From assembly GCA_011052165.1 (NCBI GenBank), contig DRJN01000041.1, positions 1 through 10,970 of the forward strand: a DNA stretch of 10,970 nucleotides. Direction: 5' to 3'. Below the pieces are notes generated by a model. That model saw only the letters and a program-made list of their open reading frames with translations, did no database searches and was not told the DNA's origin. A program made the translations under genes and the position numbers. Numbering within the stretch: position 1 is the first letter of the stretch; every line of letters starts with the position of its first letter. The stretch comes from Gammaproteobacteria bacterium. GTDB taxonomy: Bacteria > Pseudomonadota > Gammaproteobacteria > UBA6429 > Thiohalophilaceae. Shown here in pieces: positions 1 to 6,592 of the stretch.

Positions 1-1476
1 GAACTGGATCGCCTGGCGATTGAGGAACACGGTCTGTCTTCCAGCGTGCTCATGGAACGGGCCGGCGAAGCCGCTTTTTCCCTGCTGTGTACTCACGGGC
101 CGGATGTCCGGCGCATCAGCGTGTTCTGTGGTGGTGGCAATAATGGGGGTGATGGTTTCGTACTGGCGCGACTGGCGCACGAAAACGGTTTCGATGTCAG
201 CGTATTTCAGGTGGGAGAGAGTAACAGGTTAACGGGGGATGCGCTGGCGGCCATGCAGCGTCTGCTGGGTGCGGGGCTGGCGACGGTCGGGTTCAATGGC
301 CAGGATCAGCTACAGGCTGAATGGATAGTCGATGGCCTTCTGGGAACGGGCATGCACGGCGATGTGAGTCCGGAATATCGCAAGGCTATTGAGATTATCA
401 ATGAAAGTTCTTGTCCGGTGTTGGCGCTGGACCTGCCCTCCGGCCTGAATGCCGATACCGGCATGGTGTGTGGTGTTGCCGTGCAGGCGGCCTGCACGAT
501 TTCCTTCATCGGTCTCAAGCAGGGTTTGCTGACAGGCGAAGCCGTCCAGTATTGCGGCGAGCTGTATTTTTCTGATCTCAATGTTCCCAAAGCTATTTAT
601 ACCCAGCAGACGCCAGCCGCGCGACGGTTGGACTATGCGCGCCTGAAAAAATATTTGCCGCCGCGTCCCCGCCATGCACACAAGGGTGATGCCGGGCATG
701 TGTTGTTGATTGGCGGCGATCATGGCATGGGGGGTGCACTGCGTCTGGCGGGGGAGGCCGCGTTGCGAAGTGGCGCAGGTCTGGTGAGTCTGGCTACGCG
801 GAAAAGCCATGCTGCGTTCATCAGCAGTGGCCGGCCGGAACTAATGTGCCACGGGCTGGAACAGGCGCAGGATCTTGAGCGGCTGCTCGATCGTGCGAGC
901 GTGATCGTCATCGGTCCGGGCCTGGGACAAGACAACTGGGGCAAGGACATGCTGGGCTATGTGGTGGCCTGCGGCAAGCCGCTGGTGCTGGATGCCGATG
1001 CCCTGAATCTCATGGCCTGCGGGCTACTACCCGAAGTCATGTTGCGGGCTGCCAATCGGGTATTGACGCCGCATCCGGGCGAAGCGGCGCGTCTGCTGGG
1101 ACAGACCGTTCAGCAGATACAGACTGATCGCTTTAGTGCGGTCAGAGCCTTACTGGAGAAGTACGGGGGTGTCTGTGTCCTCAAGGGCGCGGGAACGCTG
1201 GTGGCCGGCAAGACCGGGATTGGCGTTTGCAATGCCGGCAATCCGGGCATGGCCAGTGGTGGCATGGGGGATGTGCTGTCGGGGATCATCGGCGCCTTAA
1301 TGGCGCAGGGGATGGCACAGGGGCGGGACTGTCCTGATCTCTGTTGCGAGGCGGCGCAACTGGGGGTCTGCCTGCATGCGCATGCCGCCGATCTTGCTGT
1401 GAAAACGGTCGGCGAGCGGGGTTTGATCGCCAGCGATCTGATGCCGGTCATTCGGCGTCTGGTCAATCCCGCTTGA
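1..1476 (+). CDS. nnr: Bifunctional NAD(P)H-hydrate epimerase / ADP-dependent dehydratase, 5'-truncated by window
   Basis: Repairs hydrated NAD(P)H: the N-terminal YjeF_N domain epimerises R- and S-NAD(P)HX, and the C-terminal ribokinase-like domain dehydrates S-NAD(P)HX using ADP. The reading frame is open from base 1 (ELDRLAIEEHG...), so the true start lies upstream and the first internal ATG at 46 is not the start; 491 residues are visible, roughly 15-25 missing by comparison with E. coli. Seen, in fragment numbering: the epimerase signature GGGNNGGDGF at 44-53; HKGDAGHVLLIGGDHG opening the dehydratase domain near 225; TPHPGEAARL from 356; and GMASGGMGDVLSG ending near 428, with Asp424 at the family's catalytic aspartate position. 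Both domains look intact. It is the first gene of the conserved yjeF-yjeE-amiB-mutL order. Family and function are near certain; the start cannot be placed. Confidence 0.96.
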   Translation, partial: ELDRLAIEEHGLSSSVLMERAGEAAFSLLCTHGPDVRRISVFCGGGNNGGDGFVLARLAHENGFDVSVFQVGESNRLTGDALAAMQRLLGAGLATVGFNGQDQLQAEWIVDGLLGTGMHGDVSPEYRKAIEIINESSCPVLALDLPSGLNADTGMVCGVAVQAACTISFIGLKQGLLTGEAVQYCGELYFSDLNVPKAIYTQQTPAARRLDYARLKKYLPPRPRHAHKGDAGHVLLIGGDHGMGGALRLAGEAALRSGAGLVSLATRKSHAAFISSGRPELMCHGLEQAQDLERLLDRASVIVIGPGLGQDNWGKDMLGYVVACGKPLVLDADALNLMACGLLPEVMLRAANRVLTPHPGEAARLLGQTVQQIQTDRFSAVRALLEKYGGVCVLKGAGTLVAGKTGIGVCNAGNPGMASGGMGDVLSGIIGALMAQGMAQGRDCPDLCCEAAQLGVCLHAHAADLAVKTVGERGLIASDLMPVIRRLVNPA

Positions 1477-1518
1477 CGCAGAAAGATATTAATCGTTGCA
1501 TCAGTATTTGCATCATAG

Positions 1519-1556
1519 CCCCCTCTCCCTCTGGGAGAGGGTGGGGGTGAGGGGAT
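1519..1556. repeat. GC-rich palindromic extragenic repeat (REP-like)
   Basis: A perfect 9-bp inverted repeat, CCCTCTCCC (1521-1529) and GGGAGAGGG (1533-1541) around TCT, is followed by a G-rich tail TGGGGGTGAGGGG. Palindromes with this core recur between genes in many proteobacterial genomes, so I read it as a repeated extragenic element rather than a site specific to this locus. No T-run follows on the plus strand, so it is not a classical intrinsic terminator, though the hairpin could still slow or attenuate transcription between nnr and tsaE. Copy number elsewhere in the genome cannot be judged from this window. Confidence 0.6.
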
Positions 1557-1580
1557 AAAATACATGCGAATACTTATGCA

Positions 1581-2069
1581 ATGATTGATATGAATATTCT
1601 GCTGGCCGATGAAGCGGCGACGGAAAACCTGGGGCAGATCCTGGCGGCGGTTTGTCCGGCCCGCTGCCTGATTTTTTTGTACGGCGATCTGGGTGCGGGA
1701 AAAACCACCTTCAGCCGTGGTTTCCTGCGGGGTCTGGGATACGCCGACCGGGTCAAGTCACCCACCTACACTCTGCTGGAACCGTATGAAATCCAGTCAG
1801 AGGATGAACGGACACTGCGCCACGTTTATCATTTTGATCTTTATCGCCTCGCGGACCCGGAGGAACTGACCTATATGGGGGCAGAAGACTGCTTTGCTGC
1901 CGAGGCGGTTTCTCTGGTGGAATGGCCGCAGCAGGGTGAAGGCATGTTGCCGCCGGCGGACATTAACATTCTGCTTCAGTATCAGGATGCGGGACGGTGG
2001 GCGCAGATACGGGCAGGTACGGATCGGGGACGCCATGTGATGCAATTACTGCGCTCGTCTGATCTGTAA
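1581..2069 (+). CDS. tsaE: tRNA threonylcarbamoyladenosine biosynthesis ATPase TsaE
   Basis: P-loop ATPase that works with TsaB and TsaD to make t6A at position 37 of ANN-decoding tRNAs, in the cytoplasm. At 162 residues it is slightly longer than the E. coli protein. The Walker A motif is GDLGAGKTT at residues 35-43. The family motif KSPTYTLLEPY is at 59-69, HFDLYRLADPEEL at 84-96 and VEWPQQG from 113, all as in E. coli YjeE. A short acidic insertion (about residues 71-81) lies between the second and third motifs. The start is uncertain: ATG 1581 and ATG 1590 are both possible, neither has a clear Shine-Dalgarno sequence, and the shorter form aligns equally well with E. coli. A palindromic repeat lies just upstream. 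The family assignment is firm. Confidence 0.95.
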   Translation: MIDMNILLADEAATENLGQILAAVCPARCLIFLYGDLGAGKTTFSRGFLRGLGYADRVKSPTYTLLEPYEIQSEDERTLRHVYHFDLYRLADPEELTYMGAEDCFAAEAVSLVEWPQQGEGMLPPADINILLQYQDAGRWAQIRAGTDRGRHVMQLLRSSDL

Positions 2070-2149
2070 TCTGTCTGAAGGAAATGGCCGCTTTTAATAA
2101 ATTCCTCTAAGAAAACAGCCTATCTCTATAGAAATATTGAATTTTCCCC

Positions 2150-2177
2150 TTGAAAAATCTGTGTTCTCGTGCACAAT
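2150..2177 (+). promoter_or_regulatory. Candidate sigma-70 promoter for amiB
   Basis: TTGAAA (2150-2155), a 16-nt spacer and CACAAT (2172-2177) match five and four of the six consensus bases. This would put the transcript start near 2184, about 35 nt before the amiB ATG. A purine-rich GGGGA at 2201-2205 could serve as a rather distant ribosome binding site. The 148-bp gap after tsaE makes a separate promoter reasonable. Judged by eye only. Confidence 0.35.
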
Positions 2178-2217
2178 TAGACTATTCAATCTTCTGACAT
2201 GGGGATAAACACAGGGC

Positions 2218-3519
2218 ATGAGGCGGATACTGACATTCATTTCGCTGTTTTGTCTGGCGACAACCAGCTTTGCCGTTGAGGTCAAAAATGTTCGCATGTG
2301 GTCGGCGCCGGACAATATCCGGTTGGTATTTGATCTCAGCGCACCGGTAGAGTACACGGTCTTTTCGCTGAAAGCGCCGGACAGGGTGGTGATTGATCTG
2401 AAATCCAGCCGCTTCTCCGGCCGGCTGCCCCACTTCGACTATACCGGGACCCATATCCGCGCCATCCGTTTTGCCCGGCGCCATCAGGACGAACTACGGT
2501 TTGTCATTGATCTCAACAATAATAGTACGGTACAGCCGAAAAGCTTTATTCTCAAACCCCAGGGTAACTACGGTCACCGTCTGGTGATCGATCTGTATCA
2601 GGGTAAAAAACAGGCCATCAAAAAAACCCGTCAGTCCTATGCCCTGCAACACAACGGCACGCGTAATGTTATTGTTGCCATCGATGCCGGACATGGCGGC
2701 GAAGATCCTGGCGCTATCGGCCCACACGGCGTGCGCGAAAAAGATGTGGTGCTGGCCATTGCCCGGCGGCTTGAAAAACTTGTTCGCAAGGAGCCGGGTA
2801 TGACGCCGGTCATGATCCGCAAGGGCGATTACTACATCAGCCTCAGACAGCGGGTCAGAATTGCCCGGAAAAATCGGGCCGATTTATTTGTCTCCATTCA
2901 TGCCGATGCGTTTCGTAACAGAAAGGCGCATGGTTCCTCGGTCTTTGTGCTGTCGGAGCGGGGCGCCAGTAGTGAGGTGGCTCGTTTTCTGGCGCGTTCG
3001 GAAAACCGCTCGGATTTGATTGGAGGTGTCCGTCTGGATGACAAGGATGATCTGCTGAAAATGGTGCTGGTGGATATGGTAAAGAATTCCACCATTGAAG
3101 ATAGTAATGATGTTGCTTTACGAGTGCTGAATAATCTGAAAAACGTGAATCACCTGCATGGATCACGGGTTGAACGGGCGGGTTTCCAGGTGCTCAAGGC
3201 ACCGGATGTGCCGTCCATTCTGGTGGAGACCGCCTTTATTTCCAACCCGGCGGAAGCGCGCAAGCTGAAAAGCGCTCGCCATCAACAGGCGCTGGCCAAT
3301 GCCATTCTGAAAGGCGTACGCAGTTATTTTCACGCCAACCCCCCCCCTGGCACGCTGCTGGCGCAACAGAAGTTGAAACAACACATTATTGCCCGCGGTG
3401 AAACCCTGTCCGGAATCGCCGCCCGCTACCGCATCAGCATCGCGTTACTCAAACGCAGCAATGGTCTGCGCGACAATGTTTTGCAGGTGGGTAAGGTACT
3501 GCGTATTCCTGTCAGTTGA
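2218..3519 (+). CDS. amiB: Periplasmic N-acetylmuramoyl-L-alanine amidase, AmiB type (AMIN - Amidase_3 - LysM)
   Basis: Zinc amidase that cuts the bond between MurNAc and L-Ala in septal peptidoglycan, allowing daughter cells to separate; family members are activated by EnvC/NlpD LytM-domain proteins. Seen: a short Sec signal peptide (residues 1-19, probable cleavage after TTSFA), an AMIN domain for septal targeting (about 20-125), an Amidase_3 domain (about 150-365) and a C-terminal LysM domain (about 388-431). Metal and catalytic positions are intact: H159 in DAGHGG, E174 in REKD, H228 in SIHAD and E337 in VETAF. The segment from about 250 to 297 fits the autoinhibitory helix region of AmiB/AmiC enzymes. 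Its place between tsaE and mutL is that of E. coli amiB, which decides the symbol. A run of nine C (3339-3347) lies in the linker before LysM. Confidence 0.95.
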   Translation: MRRILTFISLFCLATTSFAVEVKNVRMWSAPDNIRLVFDLSAPVEYTVFSLKAPDRVVIDLKSSRFSGRLPHFDYTGTHIRAIRFARRHQDELRFVIDLNNNSTVQPKSFILKPQGNYGHRLVIDLYQGKKQAIKKTRQSYALQHNGTRNVIVAIDAGHGGEDPGAIGPHGVREKDVVLAIARRLEKLVRKEPGMTPVMIRKGDYYISLRQRVRIARKNRADLFVSIHADAFRNRKAHGSSVFVLSERGASSEVARFLARSENRSDLIGGVRLDDKDDLLKMVLVDMVKNSTIEDSNDVALRVLNNLKNVNHLHGSRVERAGFQVLKAPDVPSILVETAFISNPAEARKLKSARHQQALANAILKGVRSYFHANPPPGTLLAQQKLKQHIIARGETLSGIAARYRISIALLKRSNGLRDNVLQVGKVLRIPVS

Positions 3520-3618
3520 TATTTCCAGAAGCCGGACTCAAATCTGCTCTGTTACTCTGTTACTGCCGTATTGATATCTTCATAGCTCAGGCCAAATGAT
3601 TCCGCTCTAGCCTATTTT

Positions 3619-3712
3619 TGTTGGGCTTCGTTTTACTCAGCCCAACCTACGGGACTATTCCCGAACATTTAATAAAATGAGTAGGTTGGGTAGAGCAACG
3701 CGAAACCCAACA
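3619..3712. repeat. Inverted pair of a 32-nt palindromic extragenic repeat
   Basis: Copy A (3619-3650) begins TGTTGGGCTTCG and ends CAGCCCAACCTAC. Copy B (3681-3712) begins GTAGGTTGGGTAGAG and ends CGAAACCCAACA. Copy A and the reverse complement of copy B agree at 26 of 32 positions by hand alignment, leaving a 30-nt AT-rich spacer. Copy A is also a hairpin on its own (TTGGGCT 3621-3627 with AGCCCAA 3639-3645). Sequences with a GTAGGTTGGG...CCCAACA core are familiar as dispersed repeats in many bacterial genomes. No transposase or other open frame of substance lies here. The pair may also form a large cruciform between the convergent amiB and DsrC-like genes. Confidence 0.7.
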
Positions 3713-3732
3713 CCCTTTTGCCTGCGGTATTC

Positions 3733-3766
3733 TGTTGGGCTTCGCTATTGCTCAGCATACGGCTAC
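3733..3766. repeat. Third, degenerate copy of the 32-nt repeat
   Basis: TGTTGGGCTTCG at 3733-3744 repeats the start of copy A exactly, and the similarity runs through GCTCAGC to 3756. The right arm then decays (ATACGGCTAC instead of CCCAACCTAC), so the palindrome is broken. It ends only two bases before the stop codon of the minus-strand DsrC-like gene. The rest of the amiB-to-DsrC-like interval (3520-3618) shows no convincing gene or terminator, only a short tandem CTGTTACT pair near 3548-3564. Confidence 0.6.
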
Positions 3767-3768
3767 TT

Positions 3769-4503
3769 TCAATCGTCGATGCAGCCCTGTGGGCTTGGCA
3801 GTCCGGCAATACGGGAACCCTGGCGGGACGGGCCGCCGGGAAACAGGCGGTAGAGAGAATCATGGTTACTGATGTCCGTGCCCAGTTCTTCTCCCATGTG
3901 TTTGATCAGTATTTTCACCATCGGCGTGATGCCGTACTGGAAATAGACTTTGCGCAAATAACGCAGCACCACCCAGTGTGCATCCGTCAGTTCGATGCCT
4001 TCCTTTTGGGCCATATGCACGGCCAGGTCCTCATCCCAGTCTTCGAGGTTGACCAGATTGCCGCTGTGATACACCTTGATATGCCGGTTCCCGAAATCAA
4101 AGTCATCGCTGTAATGCGGGGAGTCTGATTTTATGCCGACTTTCCTTATCTGGGCATCCTGCTCCAGTTCCGAGTCCAGCATGGGAACCGGGATGCCGGC
4201 AATCTTGGTCCCCTGGTATTGAACTCCGCTGGGAAACAGGGAGTTGATGGCTTCATCAGTCGTGCGTTCGGCGCCAAATTTGCGGGCGATTTCGCGCTTC
4301 AGCAGTTTCATAATGGGAGCAATGTTGTAAGTGAAATAATAGTCGCGCATCAGATTAATGATATCCCAGTGGGCATCCGTCAACTCCAGGCCCTCTTCTT
4401 TGGCGATGGCCTTGGCGATGTCGGGAGTCCAGTCTGAGAGCTTAACCAGGCGGCCATCGAAAGTGAGGTCAAAATTATTTCCATCTATTACGAGGTTGCT
4501 CAT
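3769..4503 (-). CDS. Tandem-domain DsrC/TusE family protein with a single terminal cysteine
   Basis: DsrC/TusE proteins carry sulfur as a persulfide or trisulfide on a C-terminal arm: TusE in tRNA 2-thiouridine synthesis, DsrC in dissimilatory sulfur metabolism. This 244-residue protein is about twice the usual ~105-115 residues and holds two copies: domain 1 at about 3-108, domain 2 at about 138-241, with an acidic linker between. Both contain ELTDAHW (40-46 and 171-177), the LFPxG turn and IAGxPxP. Aligned without gaps over 87 positions I count 35 identities. Cys241 in GLPSPQGC is the only cysteine in the protein and sits at the CysA position; CysB is Ser230. In domain 1 the matching positions are Thr99 and Asp110. 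Two extra aspartates follow Ile242, so Cys241 is not penultimate. The start at 4503 is preferred over ATG 4515 because GGAG lies 6 nt before it. No dsr or tus partner gene is visible nearby, so the role is unknown: a sulfur carrier, or a regulatory DsrC-like protein. Confidence 0.88.
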   Translation of the reverse strand: MSNLVIDGNNFDLTFDGRLVKLSDWTPDIAKAIAKEEGLELTDAHWDIINLMRDYYFTYNIAPIMKLLKREIARKFGAERTTDEAINSLFPSGVQYQGTKIAGIPVPMLDSELEQDAQIRKVGIKSDSPHYSDDFDFGNRHIKVYHSGNLVNLEDWDEDLAVHMAQKEGIELTDAHWVVLRYLRKVYFQYGITPMVKILIKHMGEELGTDISNHDSLYRLFPGGPSRQGSRIAGLPSPQGCIDD

Positions 4504-4509
4504 ATCGTT

Positions 4510-4513
4510 CTCC
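4510..4513 (-). promoter_or_regulatory. Shine-Dalgarno sequence deciding the start of the DsrC-like gene
   Basis: On the minus strand GGAG is followed by six bases and then the ATG at 4503-4501. The upstream in-frame ATG at 4515-4513 overlaps this GGAG and has only an A/T-rich sequence before it. The shorter product also begins, like E. coli TusE, just before the first beta strand. Confidence 0.6.
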
Positions 4514-4638
4514 ATTTAATTTTGATAAGTGATGCGTGTTCGTCAACGTCGCTTGCTGTGCTGAACCTCAACTTAAAAAGATAGCTGATGGTTAGCATAT
4601 AAGAGTATCGGTAGATAGTGCTACTGGCTTTAATTGTG

Positions 4639-4692
4639 TTGATTTTAATATGGGTATATGTATATTTTATACATAGATTTCAAGTTTTGCAA
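4639..4692. promoter_or_regulatory. Candidate divergent promoters with an 8-bp inverted repeat (DsrC-like gene and mutL)
   Basis: A perfect inverted repeat, TATGTATA (4657-4664), TTT, TATACATA (4668-4675), sits in the AT-rich gap between the DsrC-like gene and mutL. On the minus strand TTGCAA (4692-4687), 17 nt and TAAAAT (4669-4664) would drive the DsrC-like gene, with the -10 lying inside the palindrome. On the plus strand TTGATT (4639-4644), 16 nt and TATATT (4661-4666) would drive mutL. A regulator bound at the palindrome could therefore affect both directions. AT-rich DNA gives such matches by chance, so this is a proposal. I see no gene in the rest of 4504-4783. Confidence 0.35.
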
Positions 4693-4783
4693 ATAGGTTA
4701 TTTTTTATCAAGCCGTGCTTCTGTATTTTTGCGCATAATGATGCCGGGTTTTCGCGTTTAACACTTTGGTTTAAGCTATAGGG

Positions 4784-6592
4784 ATGTCATCCGCGGCTTC
4801 CATTCATCTGCTCCCCCGTCAACTGGCCAACCAGATCGCTGCCGGTGAGGTGGTCGAGCGTCCGGCCTCCATTCTCAAGGAACTGCTGGAAAACAGTCTG
4901 GATGCCGGCGCCGGGCAGATTGATATTGAAGTTGAGCAAGGGGGCATCAAGCGTATCGCCATTCGTGATGACGGCCACGGTATCGCCCCCGATGAGCTGG
5001 CCCTGGCGGTGAGTCGTCATGCCACCAGCAAGATCCATTCACTGGATGATCTGGAGTCCATTGTCAGCATGGGCTTTCGTGGCGAAGCACTGGCGAGTAT
5101 CAGCTCAGTTTCACATCTGCGCCTGACCTCCCGACAGGCGGACAGCGAGCAGGCCTGGGAGGTGCAGGTCAGCGATGCGGATCTAAAACCGGGCAAGCCG
5201 ATTCCGGCAGCTCATCCACAGGGAACCAGCGTGGAAACCCGCGATCTTTTTTATAATATTCCGGCGAGACGCAAGTTCCTGCGCAGTGAGCGCACCGAGT
5301 ACCGGCATCTTGAAGACGTAGTGCGGCGCATGGCGCTGGCGCGTTTTGATGTGGGGTTTCGTTTTCTGCATAATCAGCGCGAGGTGTTCCACCTGCCGCT
5401 AGCGGCAGATCGGTCTGCGCAGGAGCGCCGTCTTGCCCGTCTCTGCGGCAAGGCCTTTGCGCAGCAGGCCCAGCGTATCGATACCGCTAGCAGCGGCCCG
5501 CCGTCGCTACAGATGAGTGGCTGGGTATTACCGCCGGAGGCGGCGCGCAGCCAGGCGGATTTGCAGTATTTCTTTGTCAATGGCCGTATTATTCGTGACC
5601 GGCTGGTGAATCATGCTTTGCGTCAGGCCTATGCTGACCGTATTTTCCCAGGGCGTCATCCGGCCTGGGTTCTCTACCTGCAACTCGATCCTCAACAGGT
5701 AGATGTCAATGTACATCCGACCAAGCATGAAGTGCGTTTCCGCGAAGCGCGGCAGGTGCATGATTTTCTTTGCCATAGCCTGATGCAGGTTTTTGCCACG
5801 GCCACCGTTTTTAACGCGCAAGAGGTGAACCCCGCCGCGCCGCCTGCATGGTTGAAACCTGCCGAGGGTAACGCGCCGCTGGAAACCCTTTCCGCTGTTG
5901 ATGCTCGTCAGGATGCGCGTTTATCCGGGGGTTCGTCTCCTCGTTCATCCTCGCCGCCATTGCAGGAATCGGTGGCAGGTTATGCGCGACTGCGCACACT
6001 GGCGGCCCGCCCAGTCTCACATTCTGTTGCAGAAACGCGGTCGGGTACAGGGTTCGCTGGCGAAGCCGGGGTCGGACGGCCACTGGCCGTGATCGGTGAC
6101 TGCCTGTTGGCGGAAGGCGAACAGAGGCTGATTCTGGTGGATATGCCGCTGGCCAGGAGCTGGTTGTTAAAACGGCGTTTGCAGCACTATCTGGACGAGG
6201 CGGCGGTGAGTCAACCGCTGCTATTTCCGTTGTCCTTGCCACTGGATGCGCGGCAACGGCAGGGCGTGCACCAGCAGGGATCGTTGTTGAGAACACTGGG
6301 ATTTGAATGGACGCAGCCCACACTGGACAGCCTGCAATTGCGAGCCGTACCGGCGGCGCTTCGAACGAGTGATTTTGAGCAGCTGCTACCGGCTCTGTTG
6401 ACGTTGTTTGCCGCGGATACGGCTGATCCGCTGGCTGTTCTGGCGCATCAGGCCATACAAATGATGCCGTCTGAAAGTAAAATGAGCGTTGAGGAATTGT
6501 TGGCGCAACTAGGGGCAAGCCCGCCATCGGCAGCGGGTATCTGGCGGGAACTGAATGCGGATGAACTGGCTGACTTGATTCATGCACGCTGA
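4784..6592 (+). CDS. mutL: DNA mismatch repair protein MutL (non-endonuclease, MutH-dependent type)
   Basis: Homodimeric GHKL ATPase that links MutS mismatch recognition to strand incision and UvrD unwinding. It has 602 residues, close to the E. coli length. The N-terminal ATPase domain (about 1-340) carries KELLENSLDAG with catalytic E33 and Mg-binding N37, RDDGHGI with D62, GFRGEAL at 97-103 and the GTSVETRDLFYN to PARRKFL block at 147-166; VDVNVHPTKHEVRF closes the transducer domain. A Ser/Pro-rich linker follows, then a dimerisation domain (about 410-602). Where endonuclease-type MutL proteins have DQHAxxE, this one reads LVDMPLARSW, as in E. coli, so incision is presumably done by MutH encoded elsewhere. 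No good Shine-Dalgarno sequence precedes ATG 4784; the start is supported by alignment (LLPRQLANQIAAGEV). It overlaps miaA by 11 nt, suggesting coupled translation. Confidence 0.97.
   Translation: MSSAASIHLLPRQLANQIAAGEVVERPASILKELLENSLDAGAGQIDIEVEQGGIKRIAIRDDGHGIAPDELALAVSRHATSKIHSLDDLESIVSMGFRGEALASISSVSHLRLTSRQADSEQAWEVQVSDADLKPGKPIPAAHPQGTSVETRDLFYNIPARRKFLRSERTEYRHLEDVVRRMALARFDVGFRFLHNQREVFHLPLAADRSAQERRLARLCGKAFAQQAQRIDTASSGPPSLQMSGWVLPPEAARSQADLQYFFVNGRIIRDRLVNHALRQAYADRIFPGRHPAWVLYLQLDPQQVDVNVHPTKHEVRFREARQVHDFLCHSLMQVFATATVFNAQEVNPAAPPAWLKPAEGNAPLETLSAVDARQDARLSGGSSPRSSSPPLQESVAGYARLRTLAARPVSHSVAETRSGTGFAGEAGVGRPLAVIGDCLLAEGEQRLILVDMPLARSWLLKRRLQHYLDEAAVSQPLLFPLSLPLDARQRQGVHQQGSLLRTLGFEWTQPTLDSLQLRAVPAALRTSDFEQLLPALLTLFAADTADPLAVLAHQAIQMMPSESKMSVEELLAQLGASPPSAAGIWRELNADELADLIHAR

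Noticed and set aside
1521..1541. Intrinsic terminator after nnr
   Set aside because: The stem is strong, but G-rich sequence and not a T-run follows on the plus strand, so a dispersed palindromic repeat is the better reading.
3619..3766. CRISPR array
   Set aside because: The three repeats are in mixed orientation, imperfect and unevenly spaced, and no cas gene is present.
3718..4128. Plus-strand open frame of 136 codons
   Set aside because: It opens in the repeat region and runs antisense through the second DsrC domain, which is well supported on the other strand.
5811..6587. Minus-strand open frame of 258 codons
   Set aside because: Antisense to the linker and C-terminal domain of mutL. 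It is a low-complexity Pro/Ala/Ser/Arg-rich product of GC-rich reverse reading.
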